NCBI GenBank assembly: GCA_947631115.1
Contig: CANRKB010000007.1
Location: forward strand, 1-64,000
DNA length: 64,000 nucleotides
DNA from: an uncultured Clostridia bacterium
GTDB taxonomy: Bacteria; Bacillota; Clostridia; Oscillospirales; Ruminococcaceae
Direction: 5' to 3'
Position 1 is the stretch's first letter; each line of letters begins with the position of its first letter. The translations under genes were made by a program, and so were the position numbers. Below, one piece after another: positions 31,034 to 39,582 of the stretch. The notes beneath the pieces were generated by a model, which saw nothing but the letters and a program-made list of their open reading frames with translations, ran no database searches and had not been told where the DNA came from.

Positions 31034-33430
31034 ATGGATTTCAGAGAATTGCTCAATAACGATGAATATATAGTGCTTGACGGAGCAATGGGAACAATGC
31101 TCCAGAAAAGCGGACTGAAGCTCGGCGGCTTACCCGAAGAGCTTAATTTTACAAATCCCGAAGCGGTTGCAAGCGTCCACCGCGCTTATATAAAAGCGGG
31201 CGCAAGAGCCGTTTATGCCAACACTTTCGGCGCGAACCGCATAAAGCTCTCAGACAGCAGTTATTCGGTTTCGGAAATTGTAAAAAAGGGAATTGAGATT
31301 GCAAAGGCCGAGTGCAAGGAAACGGGCGCGTTTGTAGGACTTGACATAGGCTCGCTCGGAAGAATGTTAAAGCCCATAGGCGATCTGCCCGTAGAAGAAG
31401 CGTATGATATGTTCCGCGAGATAATAGAGGCGGGAAAAAACGCCGACTTTATCGTTCTCGAAACAATGACCGACCTTATGGAAATAAAGACCGCGCTTCT
31501 TTGCGCAAAGGAAAACTCGGCGCTCCCCGTTATATGCACGATGACATTTGAGGACAATATGCGCACATTTACGGGCTGTACGGCGTCGGCTATGGTCATG
31601 ACATTACAGGGAATGGGCGCGGACGCCGTGGGAATGAACTGTTCTTTAGGTCCTAAAGACGCCCTGCCCGTTGCGGAGGAAATATTAAAGTGGGCTGAGA
31701 TACCCGTGCTTATCCGCGCAAACGCAGGACTTCCCGACCCTGTCACGAATGAATACGACATTACTCCCGAAGAATACGCGGATATTGCCCTGAAAATGGC
31801 TGATATGGGAGTAAAACTGTTCGGCGGCTGCTGCGGGACAAGCCCCGAATTTATTTCGGAAATAACAAAGCGCATAGGAGGGAAAAAGTTTGAGAAAAAA
31901 GCGCGCGATATTCCTGCGGCGGTATGCTGCGCGCAGAACACCGTAGTTATAGATACTGTCCGCGTTATCGGCGAAAGAATAAACCCGACGGGGAAAAAGC
32001 TGTTTAAAGAAGCGCTTAAGCGCGGCGATATTGACTATATCATGCGGCAGGCGGTAGAGCAGACGGAAGCCGGCGCGGAGATACTGGACATAAACGTCGG
32101 ACTCCCCGACATAGATGAAAAGGAAATGATGATAAAAGCGGTAGAAGCCGTTCAGGGCGTTGCGGAAGTGCCGCTGCAGATAGACACGACCGAGTCCGAT
32201 GTTTTAGAAGCGGCTTTGAGGAGAGTTTCGGGAAAACCCATAGTAAATTCGGTAAACGGCGAGGACGAAAAGCTGGAGAGCGTTCTGCCGCTCGTAAAGA
32301 AATACGGCGCGGCGGTAGTCGGACTTACTTTAGACAAGGACGGTATTCCCAAAACAGCCCAAAAGCGTTTTGAGATAGCGCAGAAGATCTTGAAAAAGGC
32401 GGAAGAATACGGCATACCGAAGCGCGACGTTTATATAGACTGCCTGACGCTGACGGCTTCTGCGGAGCAGGACGGAGCGGAGCAGACGCTGTCGGCGATG
32501 AGGAGGATAAAAAACGAACTTGGGCTAAAGACAGTTCTCGGAGTATCGAACATATCCTTCGGACTTCCGAACAGAGAGCTTGTAAACTCAACGTTTCTTA
32601 CAATGGCAATGAACAGCGGGCTTGACCTTCCGATAATGAACCCGAATTCTTCGGCGATGTCGGGCGCTGTCGCCGCATACAGACTGCTTTCGGGATACGA
32701 CCGCGGCGGCGCGGAGTTTATTGAAAACGCCGAGCGTTTCCAAATTGTACAGCAAAAAGCCCCAAAGCCCGCGGAGAATAAGCCCGAGGATAGCTTTAAG
32801 AACGAAAGCTCCGAGCTTTCAAAAGCGGTCTTAAACGGTCTGAACAACGAATGTTCTCAGCTAGCCAAAGACCTCTTAAACAGCGGCGTCGAGCCTATGA
32901 CTATAATAAACGAACTGCTTGTTCCTGCGCTGGACGAGGCGGGAGAGCGCTTTGAAAAAGGGAAGATGTTCCTCCCGCAGCTTATACGCGCGGCAGGAGC
33001 TGCGCAGGCTGCGTTTGACGAGGTAAAGGCGGCAATTGAAAAATGCGGCGGCGAAAACAAAGCGAGAGGGAAAGTAGTCCTTGCGACGGTAAAGGGCGAT
33101 GTTCACGACATAGGAAAGAATATTGTGAAAACGCTTCTTGAAAATTATGGGTTTGAAGTTGTCGACCTGGGAAAGGACGTTGAATACGAGGCTGTAGCTG
33201 ACGCCGCCGAAAAGACGGGCGCAAAGCTCGTAGGACTTTCGGCGCTTATGACGACGACCCTAAAAAGCATGGAAAACACTATAAAGCTTATAAGAGAGCG
33301 CGGCATTGACTGCAGGATAGTCGTGGGCGGAGCGGTCCTTACTCCCGAATATTCGGCAAAGATAGGCGCGGACTTTTATGCAAAGGACGCAAAGGAAACG
33401 GTGGATATTGCCAAAAAGGTCTATGAATAA
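31034..33430 (+). CDS. metH: Short cobalamin-dependent methionine synthase
   Basis: A 798-residue MetH, which transfers methyl from methyl-tetrahydrofolate to homocysteine via B12. The ATG at 31034 is chosen because GGAGAAC sits just before it; the TTG at 31022 overlaps that site. Domains in order: homocysteine methyltransferase with zinc ligands GMNCSLG and GGCCGTSP (residues 1-290), pterin-binding domain (about 320-570, VIGERINPTGKK and SNISFGLPNRE), cap, and B12 domain with DVHDIGKNIV and GLSALMTTTL (590-798). The C-terminal SAM-reactivation domain of the E. coli enzyme is absent, as in many anaerobes, so reactivation must occur in trans. Confidence 0.92.
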   Translation: MDFRELLNNDEYIVLDGAMGTMLQKSGLKLGGLPEELNFTNPEAVASVHRAYIKAGARAVYANTFGANRIKLSDSSYSVSEIVKKGIEIAKAECKETGAFVGLDIGSLGRMLKPIGDLPVEEAYDMFREIIEAGKNADFIVLETMTDLMEIKTALLCAKENSALPVICTMTFEDNMRTFTGCTASAMVMTLQGMGADAVGMNCSLGPKDALPVAEEILKWAEIPVLIRANAGLPDPVTNEYDITPEEYADIALKMADMGVKLFGGCCGTSPEFISEITKRIGGKKFEKKARDIPAAVCCAQNTVVIDTVRVIGERINPTGKKLFKEALKRGDIDYIMRQAVEQTEAGAEILDINVGLPDIDEKEMMIKAVEAVQGVAEVPLQIDTTESDVLEAALRRVSGKPIVNSVNGEDEKLESVLPLVKKYGAAVVGLTLDKDGIPKTAQKRFEIAQKILKKAEEYGIPKRDVYIDCLTLTASAEQDGAEQTLSAMRRIKNELGLKTVLGVSNISFGLPNRELVNSTFLTMAMNSGLDLPIMNPNSSAMSGAVAAYRLLSGYDRGGAEFIENAERFQIVQQKAPKPAENKPEDSFKNESSELSKAVLNGLNNECSQLAKDLLNSGVEPMTIINELLVPALDEAGERFEKGKMFLPQLIRAAGAAQAAFDEVKAAIEKCGGENKARGKVVLATVKGDVHDIGKNIVKTLLENYGFEVVDLGKDVEYEAVADAAEKTGAKLVGLSALMTTTLKSMENTIKLIRERGIDCRIVVGGAVLTPEYSAKIGADFYAKDAKETVDIAKKVYE

Positions 33431-33433
33431 AAA

Positions 33434-33475
33434 ACAACGCGGAGAACTTTCTGTTTCTCCGCGTTTTATTTTTTG
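33434..33475 (+). terminator. Bidirectional terminator between metH and hpf
   Basis: CGCGGAGAAC-TTTCT-GTTTCTCCGCG followed by TTTTATTTTTTG. Confidence 0.8.
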
Positions 33476-33491
33476 TAATGTGATGTTATGG

Positions 33492-34013
33492 TCAATTGTC
33501 CTCGGGAACAAGCACCGCATAATTTCCGTCGTCGCGCTTGTAAACAACGTTTACAATGCCCGTCGTTGCATTCTTGAACATAAAGAAATTATGTCCGAGA
33601 AGATCCATTTGCAGAATAGCCTCTTCAACGGTCATGGGTTTCATACGGAAATTCTTGTAGCGTATAACTTCATAATCGGGTTCTTCGGGTTCGGGATCAA
33701 GTCCCGCGAAAGCGTTTTCACGCAGATTTTTTTCGACCCTTGTCTTATGCTTTCTTATCTGACGGATAATGCGGTCGATCGTAACGTCAAGCGCGTCGTT
33801 TTTATCTCTCGCGGTTTCTTCCGCGCGGTAGATCATTCCGTTATAGCTGACAGTAAGCTCCAGGACAATTTGATCGCGCCTTTCGGATAAAGTTATCTTT
33901 GCTTCCGCTTCTTCGGGGAAAAACCTGTCGAGCTTTGCAGCAAACTTCTTTTCCGCATAGTCGGTAAATGCTTGTGAGATGTTTATCTTTTTTGCCGTAA
34001 TCGTAACCTTCAT
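33492..34013 (-). CDS. hpf: Ribosome hibernation promoting factor, long form
   Basis: A 173-residue long HPF. Residues 1-105 are the S30AE domain that sits in the ribosomal decoding site (AFTDYAEKKFAAKLDRFFPE and the strand SYNGMIYRAEE). The C-terminal domain, about 117-173 (MKPMTVEEAILQMDLLGHNFFMF, ending NYAVLVPEDN), dimerises two 30S subunits into 100S ribosomes. Expressed typically in stationary phase, with TTGCAA-N17-TAAAAT at 34059-34087 upstream. Downstream is a shared terminator with metH. Confidence 0.93.
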   Translation of the reverse strand: MKVTITAKKINISQAFTDYAEKKFAAKLDRFFPEEAEAKITLSERRDQIVLELTVSYNGMIYRAEETARDKNDALDVTIDRIIRQIRKHKTRVEKNLRENAFAGLDPEPEEPDYEVIRYKNFRMKPMTVEEAILQMDLLGHNFFMFKNATTGIVNVVYKRDDGNYAVLVPEDN

Positions 34014-34058
34014 CGGTCAGACCTTCTTCCGTTAAATATTAGGCTTAAGCCTTATCTA

Positions 34059-34087
34059 ATTTTATCATATTCTTTAAATTATTGCAA
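34059..34087 (-). promoter_or_regulatory. Promoter of hpf
   Basis: Minus strand: TTGCAA 34087-34082, 17-base spacer, TAAAAT 34064-34059. Confidence 0.65.
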
Positions 34088-34147
34088 GAGCGTAAGAACA
34101 TTTTCAGTCAATTTTCACAAAAAACTAATGAAAATTTCTCTATCTAC

Positions 34148-34395
34148 AGATTGTATAAAAACCTATTTGTGTTTATATTCAAACGCTATTTTTCTCAATA
34201 ACGCTCATTCGCCCTATCCCCCTGCCCCCTTCCCCGAAGGGGAAGGGGGAGAATGCGGGGCGCTGGCGCGCCCCGCGCCCCGCATTTAAAGAGATTAGAA
34301 ATAAGAAGTAAGAGATTAGATTTTTAACCCCTATCATTGACCTCTGAAAGGTCGCAGCCTCTCTCAGACCCTGAAAAGAGATTTTTATACAGACT
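34148..34395. repeat. Element with matching ends, copy B
   Basis: Ends AGATTGTATAAAAACC and TTTTTATACAGACT are an inverted pair. The interior has the reversed AAACGCTATTTTTCTCAATA block, a CCCCTTCCCC hairpin, GCGGGGCGC-TGG-CGCGCCCCGC and AGATTAGAAATAAGAAGTA heptamers. It lies in the 399-base gap between hpf and the barstar gene. The track ORF 34179-34403 is internal and not a gene. Confidence 0.8.
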
Positions 34396-34412
34396 ACTAA
34401 CAAAAATATTAT

Positions 34413-34817
34413 TTATTTAAGAACAAGCGAATGGTCGTAAGAATCCGTCTTGTCGTTTATCTGCCCGGTTATCATATCGAAAAGGGTTTTCCCTTCGTGC
34501 ATTTCGGCGGACTTTATTTTGCCGAGTATCCTTTCGCGGTTTGAGGGGTGGCATTTTTCGAGCAGTTTTTTATAATACCGCGCCGTCGCTTCATAACCGA
34601 GATCATTGCGGCTTTTTTCGGAGTTCAGCCACACAAATTCCGCCGACTCGCCGTATTCAAAAACGCCGAATCCCCCGCGCAAAAGGTCGTGAAAAGCGTC
34701 GAAATTATGTCCCGCTTTGAAATCCGTATCGTTCGTAAGAACGCGCTGCGCCTCGTCAAAAAACTCGTCGAGCGAAGAAAAGTTGTTCCCGTCAATTTCA
34801 ATTTTAATAACTGCCAT
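34413..34817 (-). CDS. Barstar-family protein (orphan)
   Basis: A 134-residue protein. MAVIKIEIDGNNFSSLDEFFDEAQRVL and LLRGGFGVFEYGESAEFVW show the barstar fold of ribonuclease inhibitors, whose acidic helix blocks the barnase active site. After residue 95 there is an added tail not found in classic 90-residue barstar. No barnase or other toxin gene is nearby; the neighbours are a repeat and fruK, so it may be an orphan immunity gene that protects against secreted nucleases of competitors. Confidence 0.8.
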   Translation of the reverse strand: MAVIKIEIDGNNFSSLDEFFDEAQRVLTNDTDFKAGHNFDAFHDLLRGGFGVFEYGESAEFVWLNSEKSRNDLGYEATARYYKKLLEKCHPSNRERILGKIKSAEMHEGKTLFDMITGQINDKTDSYDHSLVLK

Positions 34818-34992
34818 GGTTACTCCTCTATCATTATTAGTTTCAATTATAATAATTATAACATTATTTTCATTTTATTTCAAGTGCAATATAACAAATG
34901 TTAATAACTCAAACAGATTTGGTAAAAATAAATAAACGAAGGCAGGGCAATATGTCTTAACTTACAAAAATTGAAAATAAAAAACAAAAGCC

Positions 34993-35022
34993 TTGATTTT
35001 AAGGCGCGGCAGATGATAAAAT
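34993..35022 (+). promoter_or_regulatory. Promoter of the 1-phosphofructokinase gene
   Basis: TTGATT 34993-34998, 18-base spacer, TAAAAT 35017-35022. Confidence 0.6.
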
Positions 35023-35054
35023 AAAAACGGAAAACTTCAAAAAAGGAGAACAAA

Positions 35055-35957
35055 ATGGTCTATACTATAACGTTCAATCCCGCGGTAGATTATGTAATGC
35101 GCATAGGAAAAATAACGGCGGGCATTGTAAACCGCTCCGAAAGCGAGGAAATTTATTTCGGGGGAAAGGGCATAAATGTTTCGATAGTGCTGAACGAGCT
35201 TGGGGTAGAGTCGACCGCGCTCGGATTTATCGCGGGATTTACGGGAAAGGCTATTGAAAGCGGGCTTTCCGAATCTGGCATAAAAACGGACTTTATCTTC
35301 CTAAAAAGCGGATATTCGAGAATAAATGTAAAGATAAAATCGACCGAAGAAACGGACATAAACGGCAGAGGTCCCGACATTCCCGAAGAAGCGATAGATG
35401 AACTTCTGAAAAAACTGAAAGCGATAAAAGGCGGCGACACGCTCGTTTTGGCGGGGAGCGTTCCGAAAAGCCTGCCCGAAAATATCTACGAAAATATACT
35501 CGAAGAAATATCCGACAGGAAAATAAAGATAGTTGTAGACGCGGAGAAAGACCTTCTTTTAAACGCGCTGAAGTACAAGCCGTTTCTGGTAAAGCCGAAC
35601 AGCCGCGAGCTTGGAGATATGTTCGGCGTTTCGCTTAACACAAAAGAGGAGATAAATCTTTACGCAAGAAAGCTTAAGGAAATGGGAGCGCAAAATGTCC
35701 TTGTTTCAATGGCGGGCGACGGGGCGCTGCTGCTCGATGAAAACGGAGAAACGCACATCTGCGGCGTTTGCATGGGAGAAGTCAGAAACTCGGTCGGCGC
35801 GGGCGACTCAATGGTCGCGGGATTTATCGCTGGCTCGGTAAACGGCGACTATGAATACGCCCTGAAGCTTGGAACAGCCGCGGGCGGCGCAACGACCTTT
35901 TCCGAGGGCATAGGGAAAAGAGAGGAAATTTTAAGGCTTTTGGAACAGTTGGGGTGA
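35055..35957 (+). CDS. 1-phosphofructokinase-family kinase
   Basis: A 300-residue PfkB-family kinase of the FruK/LacC branch: MVYTITFNPAVDYVMRIG, then FGGKGINVSIVLNELG and NSVGAGDSMVAGF, whose Asp is the catalytic base. FruK phosphorylates fructose 1-phosphate to the bisphosphate after PTS uptake; tagatose-6-phosphate kinase is an alternative. No fructose PTS or DeoR regulator is adjacent, so the substrate is inferred. GGAG precedes the ATG. It is followed by a strong terminator. Confidence 0.85.
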   Translation: MVYTITFNPAVDYVMRIGKITAGIVNRSESEEIYFGGKGINVSIVLNELGVESTALGFIAGFTGKAIESGLSESGIKTDFIFLKSGYSRINVKIKSTEETDINGRGPDIPEEAIDELLKKLKAIKGGDTLVLAGSVPKSLPENIYENILEEISDRKIKIVVDAEKDLLLNALKYKPFLVKPNSRELGDMFGVSLNTKEEINLYARKLKEMGAQNVLVSMAGDGALLLDENGETHICGVCMGEVRNSVGAGDSMVAGFIAGSVNGDYEYALKLGTAAGGATTFSEGIGKREEILRLLEQLG

Positions 35958-35985
35958 GTGGAACAGTCATTTAAACAAACAAAAA

Positions 35986-36012
35986 ATCCGCCGTGAGAAA
36001 TCACGGCGGATC
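35986..36012. terminator. Bidirectional terminator between the kinase and the GGGtGRT gene
   Basis: ATCCGCCGTGA-GAAAT-CACGGCGGAT; A/T runs flank both sides (AAAAA before, TTGTTTT after). Confidence 0.85.
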
Positions 36013-36033
36013 TAGTTGTTTTAATTATAAGCG

Positions 36034-37035
36034 TTAAGCCTTCATAGCCTCTTCAACAGCAACCGCACAAGCAACAGTAGCACCAACCATGGGGTTGTTG
36101 CCCATGCCGATAAGACCCATCATCTCAACGTGCGCGGGAACCGAAGAAGAACCCGCAAACTGCGCGTCGGAGTGCATACGTCCCATTGTATCGGTCATAC
36201 CGTAAGAAGCGGGACCCGCCGCCATGTTGTCGGGGTGGAGGGTACGTCCCGTGCCGCCGCCCGATGCAACGGAGAAATACTTCTTGCCCCTTTCAACGCA
36301 CTCTTTCTTGTAAGTGCCTGCAACGGGGTGCTGGAAACGAGTGGGGTTGGTGGAGTTGCCCGTTATTGAAACGTCAACGCCCTCTTTCCACATTATCGCA
36401 ACGCCTTCCGTAACGTCGTTCGCGCCGTAGCAGTTTACCTTTGCGCGAAGTCCCGTAGAATAAGCCTTGCGGAATACTTCTTTAACTTCGCCCGTGTAGT
36501 AGTCCATTTCGGTCTCAACATATGTAAAGCCGTTTATACGAGCGATAATCTGCGCCGCGTCTTTTCCGAGACCGTTAAGTATAACTCTCAGCGGCTCCTT
36601 GCGGACCTTGTTTGCCTTTTCGGCAATTCCTATAGCGCCCTCGGCAGCCGCGAAACTTTCGTGACCCGCAAGGAATGCAAAGCACTTTGTTTCCTCTTCA
36701 AGAAGCATCTTTCCGAGGTTTCCGTGTCCGAGACCAACTTTTCTCTGATCAGCGACAGAGCCGGGAATACAGAACGCCTGAAGTCCCTCTCCTATAGCCG
36801 CAGCCGCGTCGGCAGCCTTTGTGCAGCCTTTCTTTATCGCGATAGCGCAGCCAACAGTATAAGCCCACTTTGCGTTTTCAAAGCAGATAGGCTGAATACC
36901 CTCGGTTATTTTATAAGGGTCAAATCCTTTAGCCTGACAAATTTCGCGACATTCTTCTATAGTGTTTATTCCGTATTCTTTCAAGACAGCGAGGATCTGC
37001 TTTTCGCGTCTTTCATAAGATTCAAATAAAGCCAT
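36034..37035 (-). CDS. GGGtGRT protein, function unknown
   Basis: A 333-residue soluble protein with the sequence VASGGGTGRTLHPDNMAAGPAS from which the family is named. Other conserved blocks are GLGHGNLGKMLLEEE near residue 105 and MGLIGMGNNPMVGATVACA at the C-terminus. The family is widespread in strict anaerobes and well conserved, but no biochemical role is established as far as I know. It is the second gene of a minus-strand pair; the first encodes a NifU/IscU-like protein 17 bases upstream, suggesting joint function in Fe-S or related cofactor work. GGGGAGGTAAC precedes its ATG. Confidence 0.9.
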   Translation of the reverse strand: MALFESYERREKQILAVLKEYGINTIEECREICQAKGFDPYKITEGIQPICFENAKWAYTVGCAIAIKKGCTKAADAAAAIGEGLQAFCIPGSVADQRKVGLGHGNLGKMLLEEETKCFAFLAGHESFAAAEGAIGIAEKANKVRKEPLRVILNGLGKDAAQIIARINGFTYVETEMDYYTGEVKEVFRKAYSTGLRAKVNCYGANDVTEGVAIMWKEGVDVSITGNSTNPTRFQHPVAGTYKKECVERGKKYFSVASGGGTGRTLHPDNMAAGPASYGMTDTMGRMHSDAQFAGSSSVPAHVEMMGLIGMGNNPMVGATVACAVAVEEAMKA

Positions 37036-37052
37036 TCTTCGTTACCTCCCCA

Positions 37053-37745
37053 TTACTGCTTTCTCGGGTCAATTATCTTGACCGCGTCGGCAACTCTTCC
37101 GTACTGACCCTGAGCTTTTTCATAGGCTTCTTTAACGTCCATTCCGCCCTTGATAAAGTCCATCATCTTGCCGAAGTTTATAAACTTATAGCCTATTATC
37201 TCATTGTCCTCGTTGAGAGCAAGTCCCGTTACATATCCGTCTGTCATTTCGAGATAGCGGGGACCTTTTTTAAGTGTGCCGTACATTGTGCCTATCTGCG
37301 AGCGCAAACCTTTTCCGAGGTCTTCAAGACCCGCGCCTATTGTAAGACCGTCTTCGGAGAAAGCGGACTGCGAGCGTCCGTAAACTATCTGTAAGAACAG
37401 TTCTCTCATAGCCGTGTTTATAGCGTCGCATACAAGGTCGGTATTGAGCGCCTCGAGAATAGTTCTGCCGGGGAGTATCTCCGCCGCCATAGCCGCAGAA
37501 TGTGTCATACCCGAACAGCCGATCGTTTCAACGAGAGCCTCCTGTATAACACCGCCCTTTACGTTGAGCGACAGCTTGCACGTTCCCTGCTGGGGAGCGC
37601 ACCATCCTATGCCGTGCGTAAAACCGTTGATGTCTGAAATTTCCTTTGCCTTTACCCATTTAGCTTCTTCGGGAATAGGCGCAGCGCCGTGAGCAACGCC
37701 CTGCGCAACAGGACACATTGCTTCGACTTCATGAGAATAAGTCAT
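37053..37745 (-). CDS. Iron-sulfur scaffold-like protein (IscU/NifU fold)
   Basis: A 230-residue protein whose first 150 residues resemble IscU/NifU. Cysteine positions are unusual: GIGWCAPQQGTC and then IGCSGMTHSAAMAAEIL, the latter matching the IscU GCxA/S-type segment. The C-terminal 80 residues (GPRYLEMTDGYVTGLALNEDNEIIGYKF) are an added domain. It is always the partner of the GGGtGRT protein in the genomes I recall. It should be tested as a scaffold for Fe-S clusters. AAAGGAG precedes its start, and TTGAAA-N17-TATAAT lies upstream. Confidence 0.8.
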   Translation of the reverse strand: MTYSHEVEAMCPVAQGVAHGAAPIPEEAKWVKAKEISDINGFTHGIGWCAPQQGTCKLSLNVKGGVIQEALVETIGCSGMTHSAAMAAEILPGRTILEALNTDLVCDAINTAMRELFLQIVYGRSQSAFSEDGLTIGAGLEDLGKGLRSQIGTMYGTLKKGPRYLEMTDGYVTGLALNEDNEIIGYKFINFGKMMDFIKGGMDVKEAYEKAQGQYGRVADAVKIIDPRKQ

Positions 37746-37796
37746 TTTAATTTCTCCTTTTTTCCAATATTTAGCAGGTTATCTGCCATACAACTT

Positions 37797-37883
37797 TATT
37801 ATACAATATTTTTTTCAATATTTCAAGTACATAATACCGAAAATTTTATCCGACAAACAATTTGAACTCTATCGAAATACCGA
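37797..37883 (-). promoter_or_regulatory. Promoter and repeat motif upstream of the GGGtGRT operon
   Basis: Minus strand TTGAAA-N17-TATAAT lies about 50-80 bases before the scaffold gene. Farther upstream AATACCGA occurs twice in the same orientation (37833-37840 and 37876-37883), a possible operator; a regulator is not known. Confidence 0.55.
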
Positions 37884-37930
37884 TAATACTCGGACTGTTC
37901 GATATGTCTTTCCTAATTTCCCCAAAGGAC

Positions 37931-37959
37931 TTGAAATTTACAAATGAATATGTTATAAT
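37931..37959 (+). promoter_or_regulatory. Promoter of the PAP2 gene
   Basis: TTGAAA 37931-37936, 17-base spacer, TATAAT 37954-37959. Confidence 0.75.
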
Positions 37960-37991
37960 TCAAGTTGCAGATTATTTTAAGGAGGTATTTT

Positions 37992-38885
37992 ATGGAGCTT
38001 CTTCATTTGTTGGAAAACATACGCACGCCTTTCGGGGATACGTTTTTGTCGATAATTACTTTTCTTGGCGGAGAAGCGGCGGTCATTGTGCTTTTTGCGC
38101 TGAATTTCTGGTGCATGGATAAACAGCTTGCATATGATATAGGCTTTTCGTTCTTTTCATCTGCGACTGTCATCCAGAACATAAAGATAACCGCGCGCGT
38201 TCCCCGGCCGTTTGTCCGCGATACAACGCTTAAACCCGTAGAAGCCGCGCTTGGCGGAGCGACGGGCTATTCGTTTCCGAGCGGTCACACTCAGACGGCG
38301 ACTTCGGTTTTTGTTCCGTGCGCAGTAAACTACAGAAAACGTATTTGGCTCTCAATAATATGCGTGCTTATGATACTGCTGACGGGTTTTTCGAGGCTCT
38401 ATCTCGGAGTACATACGCCCGAAGATGTTCTTTGCGGATTTTTGACTGCTGTCGGCTGTTCGGTGGTTATAATAATTCTCAGAGCAAAATTCAAGGACAA
38501 GTGGATAATGCCCGCGGCATATGTGCTTATCGCGGGTTCTGTAGGTTCTGTTGTCTACGGGATAATATTAAACAGCACGAACGTCATAACGACCGAGTTC
38601 CTTGCGGACACGATAAAGAACTCGGCGGCTTGCTTCGGATTTGCAATAGGAACTATCTTAGAGCGCAAGCTTGTAAACTTTGACCCGACGGGTACGAAGT
38701 TCAAGCAGGGGCTTGTACGCTTTCTTATAGGGGCGGCTGCGGGACTGCTTTTGTTATACGGACCGAAGCTTTTTTACAAGGGAATATTGCCGCTTGACGG
38801 TCTGCGTTATTTTACGGCAATTTTCTGGCTCGTATTTCTGTACCCGCTGATATTGAACAAGATTAAAAACAAGAAAAAAGCGTAA
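37992..38885 (+). CDS. PAP2-family membrane phosphatase
   Basis: A 297-residue protein with the three PAP2 motifs: KITARVPRPF (KxxxxxxRP), SFPSGHTQ (PSGH) and SRLYLGVHTPEDV (SRxxxxxHxxxD), the last two with catalytic His residues. It has about eight helices, and a C-terminal 100-residue membrane extension beyond the core. Members dephosphorylate lipid phosphates such as undecaprenyl pyrophosphate. The ATG at 37992 with GGAGGT is chosen over the earlier track start. Convergent with mntP, eight bases apart, without an obvious terminator between. Confidence 0.9.
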   Translation: MELLHLLENIRTPFGDTFLSIITFLGGEAAVIVLFALNFWCMDKQLAYDIGFSFFSSATVIQNIKITARVPRPFVRDTTLKPVEAALGGATGYSFPSGHTQTATSVFVPCAVNYRKRIWLSIICVLMILLTGFSRLYLGVHTPEDVLCGFLTAVGCSVVIIILRAKFKDKWIMPAAYVLIAGSVGSVVYGIILNSTNVITTEFLADTIKNSAACFGFAIGTILERKLVNFDPTGTKFKQGLVRFLIGAAAGLLLLYGPKLFYKGILPLDGLRYFTAIFWLVFLYPLILNKIKNKKKA

Positions 38886-38892
38886 ACCTTTT

Positions 38893-39459
38893 TTAACCGA
38901 ACACACCCAACCCCTCAAGCAGTATCTTAACGCCGAGCAGAACGAGGATAATTCCTCCCAGAAGCTCGGCTTTTGATTTGTATTTTGCGCCGAAAATGCT
39001 GCCTATCTTAATGCCGAACGCGGAGAGCAGGAAAGTGACTACGCCTATAAGCAACACCGCGGGTATTATCTTTACTTCAAGAAACGCAAACGTAACTCCG
39101 ACCGCCAGCGCGTCAATGCTTGTCGCAACAGCCAGCAAAAACATTGTTTTCACGTCCGTTATACTGCCGCCAAGGTCGTCTTCATCCTTTCCGAAAGCCT
39201 CTTTTATCATATTTCCGCCTATCATTGAGAGCAGTATAAATGCTATCCAGTGTGAAAAACGCGATACGATCCCCGAAAAGCCTATGCCGAGGAAATATCC
39301 CAGAAGCGGCATAAGCGCCTGAAATCCCCCGAACCACGCCCCCGCAGCGGTCATATCGCCAATCTTTATTCTGCCGAGTGAAAGCCCCTTACAGACTGAA
39401 ACGGCGAAAGCGTCCATTGAAAGCCCCGCTGCCAGAAAAAGCAGTTCCAAAACGCCCAT
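38893..39459 (-). CDS. mntP: Manganese efflux pump MntP
   Basis: A 188-residue MntP of usual length and six helices. Conserved residues in SMDAFAVSVCKG and in SIDALAVGVTFAFL (Asp in helices 1 and 4) form the transport path for Mn2+. I start at the ATG at 39459, preceded by AAAGGAC; the longer track ORF reads through the leader hairpin. A promoter and an unusual hairpin-terminator leader lie upstream, suggesting transcription attenuation in response to a signal, most simply Mn2+. Confidence 0.9.
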   Translation of the reverse strand: MGVLELLFLAAGLSMDAFAVSVCKGLSLGRIKIGDMTAAGAWFGGFQALMPLLGYFLGIGFSGIVSRFSHWIAFILLSMIGGNMIKEAFGKDEDDLGGSITDVKTMFLLAVATSIDALAVGVTFAFLEVKIIPAVLLIGVVTFLLSAFGIKIGSIFGAKYKSKAELLGGIILVLLGVKILLEGLGVFG

Positions 39460-39477
39460 TAGTTCTGTCCTTTCTTT

Positions 39478-39563
39478 TGAAAATAAAAAGTCCGCAGACG
39501 TTTTCCCGTTTGAACTCAATGATTTACCGTGTGTTCAAATGGATTTTTAACGTCTGCGGACTG
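39478..39563 (-). promoter_or_regulatory. Hairpin-terminator leader of mntP (candidate attenuator)
   Basis: The transcript leader has a perfect 14-bp stem AGTCCGCAGACGTT / AACGTCTGCGGACT followed by TTTTTATTTT, right before the mntP ribosome site. Within the large loop a second stem, TTTGAAC / GTTCAAA, forms. A terminator in a 5' leader suggests attenuation. The sequence lacks the conserved GGGGAGUA and other parts of the yybP-ykoY manganese riboswitch. Confidence 0.65.
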
Positions 39564-39582
39564 CAAAATTTCGGTTTATTTT

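Noticed and set aside
39478-39563. yybP-ykoY riboswitch
   Set aside because: The conserved loop sequences are not present; only a two-tier hairpin with U tract is seen.
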